From contig NMRB01000667.1 of assembly GCA_002633025.1 (NCBI GenBank), forward strand, positions 4,874 through 68,873: a DNA stretch of 64,000 bases, read 5' to 3'. Source of the stretch: Notospermus geniculatus (Eukaryota; Nemertea; Pilidiophora; Heteronemertea; Lineidae). The position numbers and the translations under genes are program-made. Under the pieces are notes generated by a model. It searched no databases. It had not been told where the DNA came from and was given only the letters and a program-made list of their open reading frames with translations. Positions 8,922-21,257 of the stretch are shown piece after piece (within the stretch, counting starts at the first letter, position 1; each line of letters opens with the position of its first letter).

Positions 8922-11900
8922 ATGATGGATCCCGGAGTTCGCCCTAAGAGTGCCTTGGCACGGGGAGTCCAAATCCGGAGTTACAAAGAAAGCTGTGTCA
9001 ACCCTGAGCCTATTATGATAGAAGAAACAGATGTACTTCTGGAAGAATATCTGTCGCCTAGGAGACTGGTGAGTTGATGGGGATGTTGTACATTTGCATA
9101 TTTCGTGGGGCAATTTGTCATGGTCAGTCTCTGCTTGATAAGAGCGGGGATCCGTGCTATGTAGGACCATGTTGACTCAACTTTCACTCTACATGTATGT
9201 TGCAGGTGATAATTCATTGGGGAATCGGAGTGCCATAGGAGGCGCTGGGGAGCAACTCAGTTTTTTCACAAAAACGCATGCGCGGCGACGTTGAAAACAT
9301 CATTGATGTCGTGCATCGTTCATGACATATGTGCCATGCGTCATGCGCAATCAATGATGTTGCTCTTCTATTACCCTAAAATAGTCAACTTTATCGATGA
9401 AGTTAAACATGTTCCCACTTGAATTTTCGTTTGAAAATATTCAGATACATTGAGTCAGTCCTATACTTGATGATGCACGTGTAAAATTTGAAATTCAATG
9501 GACTACTTCAGGTATATTTAGGGTTAAAAGTACATGTAGGGTGTAGTTTCAGAATTAAATGACAAATGTTGGCTTGACTTTCGACGTCATAGTTTTAACT
9601 GAGTTGTTCGTCAGCGCCACGTCAAGGATTAGTTCCTCCAGTTCCTCATTGCTTTCCATTTTATTCAGCGAGCCCTAACAGGAGTGGATGATCTAGACCA
9701 AGTCACTAGTCTGGAGATGAAAGTCGATACACGGGAAACTAGTCTTGGAAACTTTGGGTCTATGCTGCCAAATCTTTCCCAGTTGAAACTTTCTAACAGT
9801 ATAATTGCCAGTATACGGTAAGGGCATATTCATTCAGATCATTTATAGGCCTCGTTTACTTGGTCTTACTGTTTGTAAATGTTTTATAACCTAAAATGTA
9901 ATGGATTTTACCATCATACATGTAATTATAAAATTGGTGAAATGTTCTGCAGTGCAACTTCAGTTTGGCATCCAGTGTTAATCTCTCAAAGGAAAACTTT
10001 GTCTATTCATTTTTTGGCCATTTTCAAGTGTATTTGTTTTGAAGTTGATATCCTTATCTGTGTTTTTCCAGGGACCTTGGGTCTAGTTTAGACAGTTTAC
10101 GTGTACTCTGGATGGCCCGATGTGGACTGCAGGAACTAGATGGAATTTCATCCAAATCTTTCCTATAATGAAATAACAGAATTAGGACCGTGTAGCATGT
10201 TGGAAAATGTCCAAATATTAGATTTAGAGGGGTAGGTTGAGCTCTTGTCTGGCTATGATAGGTTGTATCAACATTACACAAACTTAATTTGTTTGAGTAA
10301 GACCAGAACACCACCAGTAGGGGGCCTACTTACTTGTGTGTATTAACCCAGGAAATATGCACACTTCGCTTTCAGAGTCTGAAGAGTTGAATCAATATCA
10401 TGATTAAAAGCAGTTGAATGAATCTTGTTTTTATGCAACAGTGATTTTTGGTATCGACAAACTTCGAAGGATGCTGCAGTTTCACTCATGCCCAAAAACT
10501 GAACCAAATTTGAGATTTCCGCTATATGTTTTTTCAGGAACAATATAGACGAAATATCCCAAGTTGAATTTCTTGCCTTGTGCTCAAAGTTATCTAATCT
10601 GACATTGGATGGAAATCCAATATGTGTGACTCCATCTCCTGACAAAGCCGAGGTGGGTAGCTTTACAATACCGGTACAGAACATTTTGCATTGTTTTTGG
10701 CGTATCTGTCAGCGGTGTTTAGCAATCTGAGGATGTTTCCGGAACTGCTGTTTTACAACTGTCACTTTGCATTAAAATACGCTGTCCTGGAGGTTGTCAA
10801 AAATTTTGGCTGAGAAAAGATCTTGAGTGAAGTAACTGGTGATTGTCAGGGGTGACCCAGGACATGGGGACAGAGGGGGAGGCACCCAGTGCCTCTTCTG
10901 CAAAGATTCACAGTTGATTTCAACCAAGTCTTTAGAATTTAAAATCAATTTCAACAAGATTTATTTTTCTTGTCTTCTTTGATTTTCAGCCCAGCTATGA
11001 CTACAGAGAAACTGTGATTAACTCACTACCCCAATTAAAAATATTAGACGATGAACCAATATTCAAGAACTCAAATAAATCAAAAATGTCAAATTTGCAT
11101 CCACCAAAGAAAAAGAAACAGCAAGTCAGTGTGTTTGACGACGATTGGGCGTTAATTAATGAACTAATGGCTGAAGGGGATTTATTGAGTAACGAGGATA
11201 CACAGAGTCCTGTTCCATTAGCTAGGCCTGGTACAGCTTTAAGACCAACCACAGGTTACACGCCGGGATCGGTTTTACGACCGGTGACAGCCAAGCGACC
11301 TCCAACAGCAGCAAGACCAATGACGTCGAGGCCGTTGACGTCACGACCGACAACAGCTAGACCCACAACTGCAAGACCTGGGTCTGCCAGGCCAGGATCT
11401 GGTGGTGAGCAACTTCTGAGTCAGTTATTGTTATTAGGATGGGTGATACCCACACCTGTTTCCAGCTTCACGCATCAGTTCAGGGTCCATGAAGGTTCCA
11501 ACTGCATGATATCTCATGAGCTATGAGCTAGGATTTTGTATCCCGCCATATCGTAGCACTGTCTGTCCAGCCCTCTTCCGAGAACGAGCAGCAAGAACAA
11601 AAAACTAAAGTAATTTCTTTATGGTACACAGTTTTTTGGTACTCCTTTATAATATATAAATCCACAACGTTTCTACCAGTGCTCCCTATAGTACATTTGA
11701 GTCATCTGGAGCTCGATGGGCGTATGTCAATCAAACCCTTAGTAACCCAGACCACAATGAACTTAGGGTTTACTCTAAACGGTCCAACGCACATTGTTTT
11801 CAAACCAGCTGACCTTGGTTTGAAATTGAACATACAACTAGACCTTGATTGAAATTGAAGACAGGCGCAGGCATGGGATTGGCTAGAAGTGTCCTGTCAA

Positions 11901-14783
11901 TAAAACGCATGTCAATAGCCAGACTTCACCAACAATACCAAGGTCTGCCTGACAACCGAAGGTCCGCCCATCGAGCTCCAGATGACTCAAACGTACTATA
12001 GTTGTCTTCAGGTGGCTGAATGACAAAAATGTTTCTACACAGGACAACAGTGCTCTGAGTTCAGATTGCAATATCACCTTCTTAAGAATGCCTTTCAAAG
12101 AATTTAATTTCTTTATCTGAAAATTGCAGACCCTGCAGCAGATTTGTCCACAGATGATGCCAGTGAGCTGACCCTAGGAACTGTTGTCTGTGGAAACCCA
12201 TCAAAAGCTCTCAAAGCAAGAAGGAAACAGACCGTACAACCAGTTGTACAGACGCCACCAAAATTATTCTCCGAGTATCGTTCCGGTTCGGAAAAGCCAT
12301 ACGATCAGGCTGCAGCGGTTAGAGATGATGAAAACCTGAAGGGGATATTTGACGAATTAAACGAATGGAGAATTCATAATTCAGAGTAAGTTGTGGCTGC
12401 TTATATTCTAAAATTCATCTGGCAATGCCATTTAGACCAAGACAGTATCATAATATTTTGTGGAGGATAGTCGTGCATGACGCACATGGAGTACATAGGT
12501 CCATACGCTGGTATCATTTCCAGAATCAGAAATTCAGATAGTCTTGGGCGGATTCATTTTGGTGTTCCACTGGCTGAGATTTGGAGCCTTTCTCAGTCCT
12601 ACATACACTGTATATACATGTAATTCTTGATGACGTGTACCAGAACAAGTCTAGTTAATGTGCTTTGAGACTTAGTGGAGTGCATCGTTACTATTCTTTT
12701 GATGATGAGTGCCACTTATTGATGAAGTTCGGCTGGTAGCCCATTGAAATTGTACATTTGAAATAAGCCATATTGAACAATCCGTCCTCTTTTCAGGGTA
12801 AAAGCTGAGCGAGGCAAGAGTGCAGCACCGCAGATTCTACGAGTTGATGAAGAAATTGTGGTATCGTCCGACGGGGACGAAAGCGATACTGAAATATTAT
12901 ACAGTGCCCTTGGGCCAGAAACACAGGACAATCTCGACAGTATAGACTTGGACAGTGTTGGGCATTCTGATCGTAGCTCTGTCGGTCTCTCCACTGACAG
13001 GAGTTCCGACAATGAAACATCAAAATTAGAACAAGACTTTATGGCTGAGTTGGAAAGATGTAGTCGGTTGATGCATACTGAAGAGATTGATCGAGAACGC
13101 AGTGTTAAGACGAGAAATTCCCAGAGGGTTAGGCCTACGGCGCCTGATTCTGTGAGCAGTGCTGCTGGAGGGAGAGAGGTAACGAGAGAAGTTGGTAGTC
13201 ACAGAAGAACAGAAAATCATAATGGTAAGAGCCTTGTTGTAAGAACAATCCTTGTCTGATATAAAGGCACTTTTTCTGAGAAAACATATTGGTCGAAATT
13301 GGATGTGCTACAATTGGAATCATCAGTAACTTGCCGTCCTTCATCAGATGAATTTACAGAATTTTGTTGGACATTACTTATTAATAAATTTCTCCAGAGG
13401 AGTTCTTGTCCAAGAATATATCAAATTTAAGACAACAATACTCAGGATTTGTTGCATAGTGTTGGTCTGAAAATAGGTGTCCATACTCTGTCCTAGTAAA
13501 CACATCTACTGCTAGGTTGATTTTGGTGATGGGGCTACTGATTAATTTCAGGCAGGAGAAAGAGTTGCAATTCTACTTAAGTCATCATGCACAGCTTGTA
13601 GACCATATAAGTTTGCACTCTAACCTTTTAAATTTTCAGGTGCTAATAGACCGTCCGCCAGCGGAGCAGTAAGAGCTAGGAAATATCAAGCTGCTAAGTC
13701 GGAAAATCTTCCAAAGGGGAGCTCTCGAGTACACTCCCCACGCCATGACGAATCATTTGAAGCCGGCTCGGATAGTGAGGAAAAACCGAGGTCAACTTTG
13801 GGTCAAAGGTCAAGTGCCAAAGTCCAAGGTGTTGACGGTGTGAGGGTCTCTCCATCGGCACAGAGGCGGTTGTCTGGTGGACGGCCGGAGAGAACTCTGG
13901 GAGAATCATCCACCGTTGTCCAAAAGGAAGCAAGAAGGTAGCGATCATTGGAGCCATTCTTAACAAACACCTGGGCATATTGATTTCTCTAAAAGATTTC
14001 ATAATCTAAATCACTCGAGAGCGCAGTGGCGCAATGGTTGCTTGTTGGACTTGAGACTGAGAGTTCGTGGGTTCGATTCCCGTCCGAGTTGCCACTCCGT
14101 ATTCTCAGCTAGTCTGAAAGGATCAAGTGAGCACTGAATGAGCTGCTCCTTGAATTCCCCAGAAAGATTTCCACCGAGACTGGCTTTGAGACTGTACGGC
14201 AGTGAAAATTGCTTCAAATGAACATCACATTTAGACATTTTCATTTTAGTACCAAGGTATTCAGGATGACCTTTTGCCTTCCTTTTGTGTTCCTTATTGC
14301 AAAACCCGTGTACAGTGTGAGGAGTGCTGGTAGATGCTTTCTCACTTTAACAATAGGGAGGTTTCGCAAGCGCCCGGTTAGGCCCTACGACGACGTTTAT
14401 CTATTGTGTGGGTATACCCAAACAATAGATAAACGTCGTCGTATGGCCTAACCGGGTGCTTGCGAAACCTCCCTATTCTAACCACAGCAACTTCCTTTTG
14501 CACTCCTTGCTTACACTATGCACAAGATCAGAATCTTATCTTTGTGTACTCATTCATGCTTGTTTCTTTCTCTTTCAGTATGAGACTTTCAGGTGAACAT
14601 GCTACAGAATCTATTGCAAATGACCAACCTAGGCCTTTGATACGGACCCCAACCACCCCAACTGAGAGGTCACCACAGTCTTCAGCAGTACGAAATCGCG
14701 CTTCACGCGTGGTGATGGCGTTACCGTCACAACCAAGAATACCACGACAAACAGACAAGACACCACTAAACAGCAAACAGTGA
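8922..14783 (+). CDS. LRRC56: LRRC56 (leucine-rich repeat protein 56), nine coding exons, frame broken in exon 3
   Basis: Coding exons: 8922-9068, 9669-9817, 10072-10231, 10538-10652, 10990-11404, 12130-12385, 12797-13224, 13640-13937, 14579-14783. All have GT-AG borders and compatible phases. The start MMDPGVRPKSAL was chosen as the first ATG after a probable acceptor. Family marks in order are LLEEYLSPRRL, SLEMKVDTRETSLGNFGSML, leucine-rich repeats (LSQLKL, LRVLWMARCGLQEL, VQILDLEG, LSNLTLDGNPIC), the cap YDYRETVINSLPQLKILDDE, DDWALINELMAEG, and VVCGNPSKALKARRKQ. The C-terminal half is Ser/Pro/Thr/Arg-rich and probably disordered, with a TARP/TSRP repeat in exon 5. LRRC56 (ODA8 in Chlamydomonas) acts in cytoplasmic assembly and ciliary delivery of outer dynein arms. 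Exon 3 stops at 10166-10168 unless about 20 nt are missing at 10154-10157. The exons total 2173 nt, and adding 20 makes a multiple of three. Confidence 0.9.
9239..9620. mobile_element. Inverted-repeat element in LRRC56 intron 1
   Basis: GGCGCTGGGGAGCAACTCAG (9241) pairs with CTGAGTTGTTCGTCAGCGCC (9599 to about 9618). Inside the left part is a further inverted pair, AACATCATTGAT and ATCAATGATGTT. Probably a degenerate MITE. Confidence 0.5.
11633..12015. mobile_element. Inverted-repeat element in LRRC56 intron 5
   Basis: Arms from 11686 (CTATAGTACATTTGAGTCAT..GGAGCTCGATGGGCG) and ending 12001 (CGCCCATCGAGCTCC..GACTCAAACGTACTATAG) are nearly perfect complements. The left flank (TTTTTTGGTACTCCTTTA, ACGTTTCTACCAGTG) recurs at 19063-19120 in a UMPS intron, so the element belongs to a dispersed family. 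Confidence 0.7.
14020..14230 (+). mobile_element. tRNA-derived SINE with RNA polymerase III boxes
   Basis: The A-box-like TGGCGCAATGG (14027-14037) and a consensus B box GGTTCGATTCC (14070-14080) are correctly spaced (about 33 bp). The head looks like a Leu/Ser-type tRNA. A non-tRNA body follows (TCTGAAAGGATCAAGTGAGC...). The 3' end is not clear, so the end coordinate is approximate. It lies in the last LRRC56 intron. It is not a functional tRNA because no full cloverleaf or CCA-side acceptor pairing is evident. Confidence 0.7.
14352..14477. mobile_element. Palindromic MITE, AATAGGGAGGTTTCGCAAGC termini
   Basis: Near-perfect 126-bp palindrome. The left arm AATAGGGAGGTTTCGCAAGC..GGTTAGGCC..ACGACGTTTATCTATTG is mirrored on the right and ends GCGAAACCTCCCTATT. 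It sits 100 bp upstream of the last LRRC56 exon. Confidence 0.85.
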
Positions 14784-15939
14784 TTTTACTCATCACATTC
14801 GAACCTGTGTCATTTCTCCTCGTCCTGCATTTTGAAATCGTAACCGGTTGTATTTTTTGGTTCAATGCCAAGTGATCTAGAAATTGCAGTTTGATGCGTC
14901 AGATTACAATGTTGTGAACCGTGCTTCAGCACCACCATGACTACTAAATGTTTAGAGTTTAGGCCCCTAGGCCAAGATATCATTGAGAATGCTATTGTCA
15001 CTTCTTTAAAAGAAGGAATAGGAATTGCTTGTTAGTAGCGTGTACCGGTATGGGAATCGTGATCATTGCTCTTGATTAGCCTTTCCAGAACGTGGTACGT
15101 CATTCGAGTTTGCTTTGCCATTTCAAATGATTCATTCAGACCCACAATTAACTACCGGTAGGTGTGCCATTCTCTTCACCAAAACTTGATACTAGTCAAA
15201 TACCACATGGAATCATCTTGCACTGCTGCAGCTAATTTTAGTGAAACCCACAACACAAACACAGGCCATTTACTACAGCCATTTCAGGTGCTTGTTGACC
15301 TTGCAACATTGATACACACATATTGGTACATGTTGATACAACCTTCCAAATCAGTCTCGGATACACCAAATTCTTTTCTGCCATCCAAAATTTGCCATGT
15401 ATTTTCCGTCCATAAATTCAAATACCGGTAGGCCTACATGTGAACACTATCAGGGGTGGATCTAGGACTTGGTGAACTCAGAGAGGGGTTAGAACAGAAC
15501 CAAATCGTACCATACCACACCGCACTGATTTCAAATCTATACTGATGCCAATGAATAGGCCTACCCAGCGAAAGATTGTTGCACCCAGTTTCCAGATGGA
15601 ACCTCAGGTTGACATTGGAGCTATCTGTAAAGTGAATGGTGACATAGTGAATTCCGTCGACCATGTGTGTGTATTTCATTGGCTTGTACATGCAATCCGT
15701 CCAGACTTTGTATAACTTGACTCATCAGGGCTTGTAGGCTTCACATGACAAGTATATTTTTTCTTGACAATAGTATTAGTAAATCACTGTTGATAATCAG
15801 TTTTATTTTTTGAATATATTTGTGAATACTGGTAAAAAGCAGATTTGTTGCTCAATTGTTGAGCTCTCTGTTATGTTAGGCTCAAAGCCATAACTTGACT
15901 TAGTAATATATGTGAGCTGCTCTACCAAAAGTAGGTGCT

Positions 15940-16110
15940 TGTCACAAGTGATCATCATGGGTCATCAGTTTACTCAACTTTTATCACAGCTGTCCACTAC
16001 TATTGTAAACCTGCAGAGATGTCATTTCAGCTATTGTGTTGCAAGGCCATCATGATTAACCCTTTCCTCGGTTGCGACAAGCAGCTACTTTTGGTACACC
16101 GGCTTATATG
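15940..16110. repeat. Dispersed repeat, copy 1 (second copy at 61120-61280)
   Basis: Shares with 61120-61280 a series of blocks in the same order: ATCAT.GGTCATCAG, ACTCAACT..TATCAC.GCTGTCCAC, AACCTGCAGAGA, TTTCA.CTATTGTGT, TTAACCCTTTCTTC.GTTGC and CTACTTTTG. A diverged interspersed repeat of unknown class. Confidence 0.65.
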
Positions 16111-16359
16111 TAGGGTGTATCCATATCAAAACCGTCATAGATATAATTTTGTTACTACAGTCTTTGTCAGTTTTGCATTCAGTCCATTTGTAAAAAGTAA
16201 ACTAAGTGTGTTAGAATTTCTTGAGAATAATGATTTCATTTATTAGGCATATTAGGGTATCTGCAGTGAACTATTTATGGTAGACGCCATAAGATTTTGG
16301 TCATATTCACAATGACTTATACATGATCTTATCGAGAAGACTATGTATTTGTTAATTTG

Positions 16360-16365
16360 AATAAA
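16360..16365 (+). terminator. Candidate polyadenylation signal AATAAA
   Basis: Only tentatively assigned to LRRC56. It is followed by a T/G-rich stretch (TGTGGAATTTTGTATG). Confidence 0.3.
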
Positions 16366-16771
16366 TGTGGAATTTTGTATGATGCATTCTGTTGATTTTT
16401 ATCTGTTTTCTTGATAGCCTACAGGTAGAGTAACCTAATCGAGTCCATTGCTCTCGAACTCCACACCGTATAAAATGTAGATGGCTTCTCTCTGGGAAGT
16501 TTTTTGCCTTGATTTCGGGTGTTTTGCCCCAAAAAATACCTCAAACACAGTAGGCCTATTTAGGATAGTTGTGATTTGAAGAAGAAATTGTGTGCAAAAG
16601 CATGCAGAATACAAAGCAGCGTCAGAGGAAGGTACAGCGACAGGTGTCACGACTGCGTGCTTGCAGTCTCTCCCTGCAGTGATTTCACTGAGTACCAATG
16701 AAGGGTCCACGACCCTTCAGATATGCTATGCCATGCCATCCTTTGCTAAAACTCATCTTTTCTGTCGGGTA

Positions 16772-16932
16772 CAGGGGCGGATCCAGGATTTGGGAAAAGG
16801 GGCGGGGCGCATTATACTACATTGAAATCTGTGGCGAATTTCAATGGTTTGCTCCAAATTCCAGAATTTCATGGTCAATTTTACAGATTTGTTGGCCAAA
16901 AGGTGGGCGCACTCCCCTTGGATCCGCGCCTG
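16772..16932. mobile_element. MITE with CAGGGGCGGATCCAGG terminus
   Basis: Begins CAGGGGCGGATCCAGGATTT. The right end CCCCTTGGATCCGCGCCTG is its imperfect reverse complement. This terminus is typical of widespread hAT-type MITEs. Internal sequence is non-coding. Confidence 0.6.
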
Positions 16933-17071
16933 GGGCAGAAGGGCTAGAAATGCACACTGGAGTGAACTTTAGCCCCAATCGGGACACTATGAGGATGACG
17001 AAATCGGTCATAGTGGAATTGAACAAACGCTAACGACAACAACAACACGGAAAGCACGTGTGCTGACAAAA

Positions 17072-20000
17072 ATGGGGTTCGAAGCAAAGCTGTCTGCTCT
17101 TATTGAGCGGTTGTATGAAATAGAGGCAGTAAAATTCGGCGATTTTAAACTGAAGAGTGGAATTCAGTCTCCAGTTTATTTTGATCTGCGTGTGATCATA
17201 TCTTATCCTGATTTGATGGTGAGTTTTTGCCTCTGACATGCGAAAATTTTCTTCCTCACTGCACATCCGGGACCGGGCACTGCACTGCGTACATCGGCAG
17301 TGTACATTCTGTGTGTTGGCGGTTACCGGGCGGTTACCAACATTAGTCATCATTGTCTACTGCGCATGCGTTGGGGTTTTCCCTACTGAATAAACGTCAC
17401 TGGGTTATTTTTGGGTCAAGAGCACGTGCCATTGTGTACAGTTTGGACTTAGAAATTTTTTGAGCAATGTTCATGATTGTACATGTATGTAGAAATTTTT
17501 TGAGCAATGTTCATGATTGTACATGTATGTAGGATTAGGAAAGATCTTGGAGGAAGGATTCCTTCCTCCAAGGAAAGATATGTTCGAGATCAGCCGCCAA
17601 GCTAAAAAACTTCTGTTCACACCTGTTATGTTGTGTGGACCTCACTTCTGATATGGGTTAATGTTTCTTTCTTTTCTGTCTTCTTTCCAGAGCGAAGTGT
17701 CTGAGATGCTTTACCAAGCTGCAGAAGAAGGTGGGGCCAAGTATCAGTCCACCTGTGGTGTGCCATATACAGCTCTACCCCTGGCCACAGTAAGAATGCT
17801 TCATGCGGTTTATAAGTAAAGGAGAGAGGGAAAAATTACGACCCAGAATTTCTAGTGCTGCAGGCTAACTTGTCCAGAGCATTCCATCCCCCCACCCCTA
17901 AAGGTCATAAAAAGAGAATAGCTTTCACCTCTGTTATAGAGGGCTGCAGGTGAAAGTGGAGGAATTTGACCAGTAATATTTCTGCTCTTATCACTACTAA
18001 ACTTGGATATCTAAGTCCATTTTATACTTGCACCTGATGATAATTCTTCATTCTGTTCTAGTGTATATCAACAGCTCACAACATCCCTATGCTGATTCGG
18101 CGAAAGGAAGCAAAGGATTACGGGACCAAAAAGATGATTGAAGGGAAGTTTAAAGATGGAGAGACATGTCTGATTGTTGAGGATGTGGTGACAAGTGGAT
18201 CCAGTGTGGCTGAAACGGTTGAGGTAAGTTCTTGTCACAGGACTCTAGCTAGGCCTACCTCAACAAGGGTAGCATTTGTACTGTAACCAAATAATAGGGT
18301 ATCCTGGGAGCCAGTTTGGAGGTCCTGCGTTACGTTTAGTGACTTTTACGGTATGTTCCTGAGCATTATACTCAGATCAGATTACAGGAGATGAAAAGGA
18401 TTTCACTTGCTACAAGACTGATTAGTTTTATTCTCCTTGTCAGTTGCTCCGTCCAGCTGGCATCATTGTGAAAGATGCAGTGGTTCTTCTGAATCGAGAG
18501 CAGGGTGGCACAGATAAGTTAAAAGCAATGGGAGTTAAACTCCATAGGTAGGTATTGATGGTGGATTTCGTTTTTTTTTCTCACCTGAAAATGTAGATGT
18601 TGTGATTAAGTCATTATTAAATGGAATAATTCATTAAATGGAATAATTCATTAAGTTTCATGGATTTTCTTTCATGCATGCTGTTGGGTGAATTTCCTCT
18701 GTAGATAATTCTTTTTTTTTGTGGTATTTAAATATTCTCTTTATTTTACAGTGTTTGTACCTTATCTAAGGTATTAGATATCTTAGAAAAGGCAGGAAAA
18801 CTACGTGCTGAGATGGTGGAACGTGTCAAACAGTTCATCAAAGACAACCAATTCCCTCCACCAGCAACAGAAGCTTCCCAACCTGCCATACCAGTGGTGA
18901 GTAGCTGGTGTCTGTTAAAAAAATGGGCATGTTGATTACAATGAGCAAAAGGGCTAAATTTTCAGATATAGGCCTATATCACTAATTTTAATGGTTTGGA
19001 GTATATTTTCTTGTGGAAGTAGTTTCATGGTGAATACCGGTATATTTTTACACTACACAAAGTTTTTTGGTACTCCTTTACAGTATGATATGCACAGCGT
19101 TTCTACCAGTGTTCCCTGGTTGTCTTCAGTTCAATGAAGGTATATTTTTACTTCGCGCACATCATGTGTAGGCCCTAATATACAATCTGTTGTTTTGCTG
19201 ATGCCTGCTCTTGTAGGTACCTGATGAAGGTGTTGTCCCTTTCAGCATTTATCATATGCAGAGAGGGCTAAACTCTGTAAAAACCCTGTTGCTCGGAAAG
19301 TGTTTGAGGTGATGGAAGCAAAACACAGCAACTTGGCTCTTTCAGTCGACGTGACGACTGTTGACCAATTCTTAAAGGTAAGCAGAGCAGGCGATATAAT
19401 GTGATGTTCGTTTTTGGGTGTCGCTCTTTGCAACCTCTGTAGGATTTTATCTCCACTTCATTTTAACAAACGCCTAACAGATTTGAGATACTTATGGAAT
19501 GCTTTTGTTTTCTTGCAGCTTGCTGATGCCGCAGGTCCATATATCTGTATACTGAAGACACATGTTGACATTCTAGAGGACTTCACAATGGAATTTGTCG
19601 AAAAATTAAAGGCCTTGGCTCAGAAACATAACTTCCTTATATTTGAGGACAGGTTAGTTATCATTCCTCCGTACTCATTTTCATTGCAAGAACAAGGTGG
19701 TAATCATCAAGCAATGAAACAAGAAAATACTACTGGACGTATGCAATATCACTTGTCATTTGTAACAAGTGCATCAACATTGCAAATTTGAATTGCATTG
19801 GCTTTAGCAGCACAGTATTTTGGGTAGCGTGCAACCAAGATGGTCACAAACTTCTGAAGCTATAGATAAATGACTGATCAACCTGTTTTCTTTCAGAAAA
19901 TTTGCCGATATCGGGAACACAGTGAAGGAGCAGTATGGAAAAGGGGTGTATAGAATAGCCGACTGGGCTGACATAGTCAACGCTCACGCTATTCCTGGGC

Positions 20001-20910
20001 CAGGTGTTATAGCTGGACTCAAACAGGTAAGATTCGTGGTCATGCAGCCAAATGTAGTTGGAGTGGTACTGGTAGTGGAAACTGTAGGGGCCTACGACAA
20101 ATGAGACAAAAAAATGGGAATGTTGTTCCACTTTACACCAGTGGCATGGTTCCCATGCGTGAATTCATGAAATAACGGGTACTTGATATTCTGTTCCAGG
20201 TAGTTGAGGGAAAGGAGCGAGGCTGTCTCATGATTGCCGAGATGAGCTCCGCTGGCAACTTGGCCAAGGAGAGTTACACGGATTCCTGCGTCAAAATGGC
20301 TGAAGAGAATAATGATTTTGTCATTGGGTTTATATGTCAGCAGAAGTTGTCACAGGATCCATGCATGATCCATATGACACCAGGTAAAGGGTTTTCAAGT
20401 TTCTTAATTCTCAGAGTTATGTGCACCTGTAAAGTCTATTCCACTTCGGATAGAGTCTTCCTCTTGTAAACTTTGTCAGTTAATCACATAATCAACAGTT
20501 ACGTCGTCCATTACATGTACACCTGATCAAATACTGACTGCATGGTGAAGAAACATGCTGTGTGTCAGTGTAGTCACTGGGGTTTGAAATTTTTCCATAA
20601 GGACAGCAAGCTCTGCCTGTGGAGCAGCCAAAAGGGCCAACTGACCAATATGGCTTTCCATCCCTCAGTACTACTATGTATATATTACGTTGTTCTAAAA
20701 TCTAGTATCGATTTTTTAGGTGTTAAACTGGAAGAAGGAGGTGACAGCCTTGGCCAGCAGTATTTGACTCCAAGTAGTGTCATTGCCAAAAAACAGAGTG
20801 ACGTGATAATTGTTGGACGTGGAATAACACAGGCACCGGACCCAGCTGTTGCAGCCAAACTCTACAGGGATGCTGGATATCAAGCTTATCAGACTGTTGT
20901 AGGACAATAA
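17072..20910 (+). CDS. UMPS: Uridine 5'-monophosphate synthase (bifunctional OPRT-OMPDC)
   Basis: Ten exons: 17072-17218, 17691-17789, 18062-18223, 18444-18547, 18752-18896, 19246-19377, 19519-19652, 19897-20026, 20200-20383, 20720-20910. They total 1428 nt, 475 codons plus stop, against 480 residues in human. The enzyme makes orotidine 5'-phosphate from orotate and PRPP (N-terminal orotate phosphoribosyltransferase), then decarboxylates it to UMP (C-terminal domain), in the cytosol. The PRPP-binding motif [13 protein letters not shown] is at about residues 118-130. The decarboxylase has K276 in ILKTHVDIL and the catalytic array D307-R-K309-F-A-D312 ([12 protein letters not shown]). The C-terminal phosphate-binding IIVGRGI is also present. 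All splice sites are GT-AG and phases fit. For exon 6 an upstream AG (19216) was rejected in favour of 19246, which gives [14 protein letters not shown]. The gene appears intact. Confidence 0.97.
17451..17530. repeat. Perfect tandem duplication, 2 x 40 bp, UMPS intron 1
   Basis: Two identical 40-bp units starting AGAAATTTTTTGAGCAATGT and ending GTACATGTATGT. A 27-nt hairpin (CTTGGAGGAAGG.../...CCTTCCTCCAAG, 17546-17572) follows directly. Confidence 0.9.
19054..19125. repeat. Dispersed repeat fragment shared with LRRC56 intron 5
   Basis: AAGTTTTTTGGTACTCCTTTA and GCGTTTCTACCAGTG.TCCCT match 11635-11690. This is a solo fragment of the inverted-repeat family described at 11633-12015. Confidence 0.6.
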
Positions 20911-21035
20911 AAAATTTGTTGCAAATTGGAAACTCACTCTGTTGTAATTACACCGTATGTGTATGCAAATATAGCTCATCAAAGTCTTTCAAAAGAGAGC
21001 AATCATGTTCATCATATCTTGAGTTCAGGGAATTA

Positions 21036-21184
21036 GGCCCGGTTGCACCAGTCATACTTAAGTTCGACTTTGTGCTCAAGCTAACCTCAAAGTCGTTCTC
21101 GACCTCAAATTGTATAGCAGATCATATTACTTAGCTGAGGTCAACCTCAAACTCAACTTTGAGCATAGCTGGTGCAACCGGGCC
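21036..21184. mobile_element. MITE with GGCCCGGTTGCACCAG termini
   Basis: The left end GGCCCGGTTGCACCAG and the right end CTGGTGCAACCGGGCC are perfect complements. Inner arms (AGTTCGACTTTG.GCTCAAG / CTCAACTTTGAGCATAG) also pair. It lies in the UMPS 3' flank, and may be inside the 3' UTR. Confidence 0.85.
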
Positions 21185-21251
21185 TCACTGTCAGCTGCCG
21201 CTGTTAATTTCAATGCAAGCCTGGAATTCCTTGTGTAACCATTGAGTATGT

Positions 21252-21257
21252 AATAAA
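21252..21257 (+). terminator. Candidate UMPS polyadenylation signal AATAAA
   Basis: Lies 342 nt past the UMPS stop and is followed by a T/G-containing region. If used, the MITE at 21036-21184 would be transcribed within the UMPS 3' UTR. Confidence 0.4.

Larger units (their letters stand above)
14784..17071. other. LRRC56 3' flank and UMPS 5' flank
   Basis: No exon seen. The LRRC56 3' UTR probably occupies the first part. An AATAAA at 16360-16365 is a candidate polyadenylation signal but is far (1.6 kb) from the stop. Dispersed repeats at 15940-16110 and 16772-16932 are listed separately. No clear TATA box precedes the UMPS ATG. Confidence 0.45.

Noticed and set aside
14020-14092. Functional tRNA gene
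   Set aside because: A and B boxes are good but acceptor and anticodon stems do not close convincingly and a SINE-like body follows, so it is called a SINE.
19216-19245. Upstream AG (19216) as UMPS exon 6 acceptor
   Set aside because: It puts the exon out of frame with the conserved [12 protein letters not shown]; acceptor 19246 fits phase and homology.
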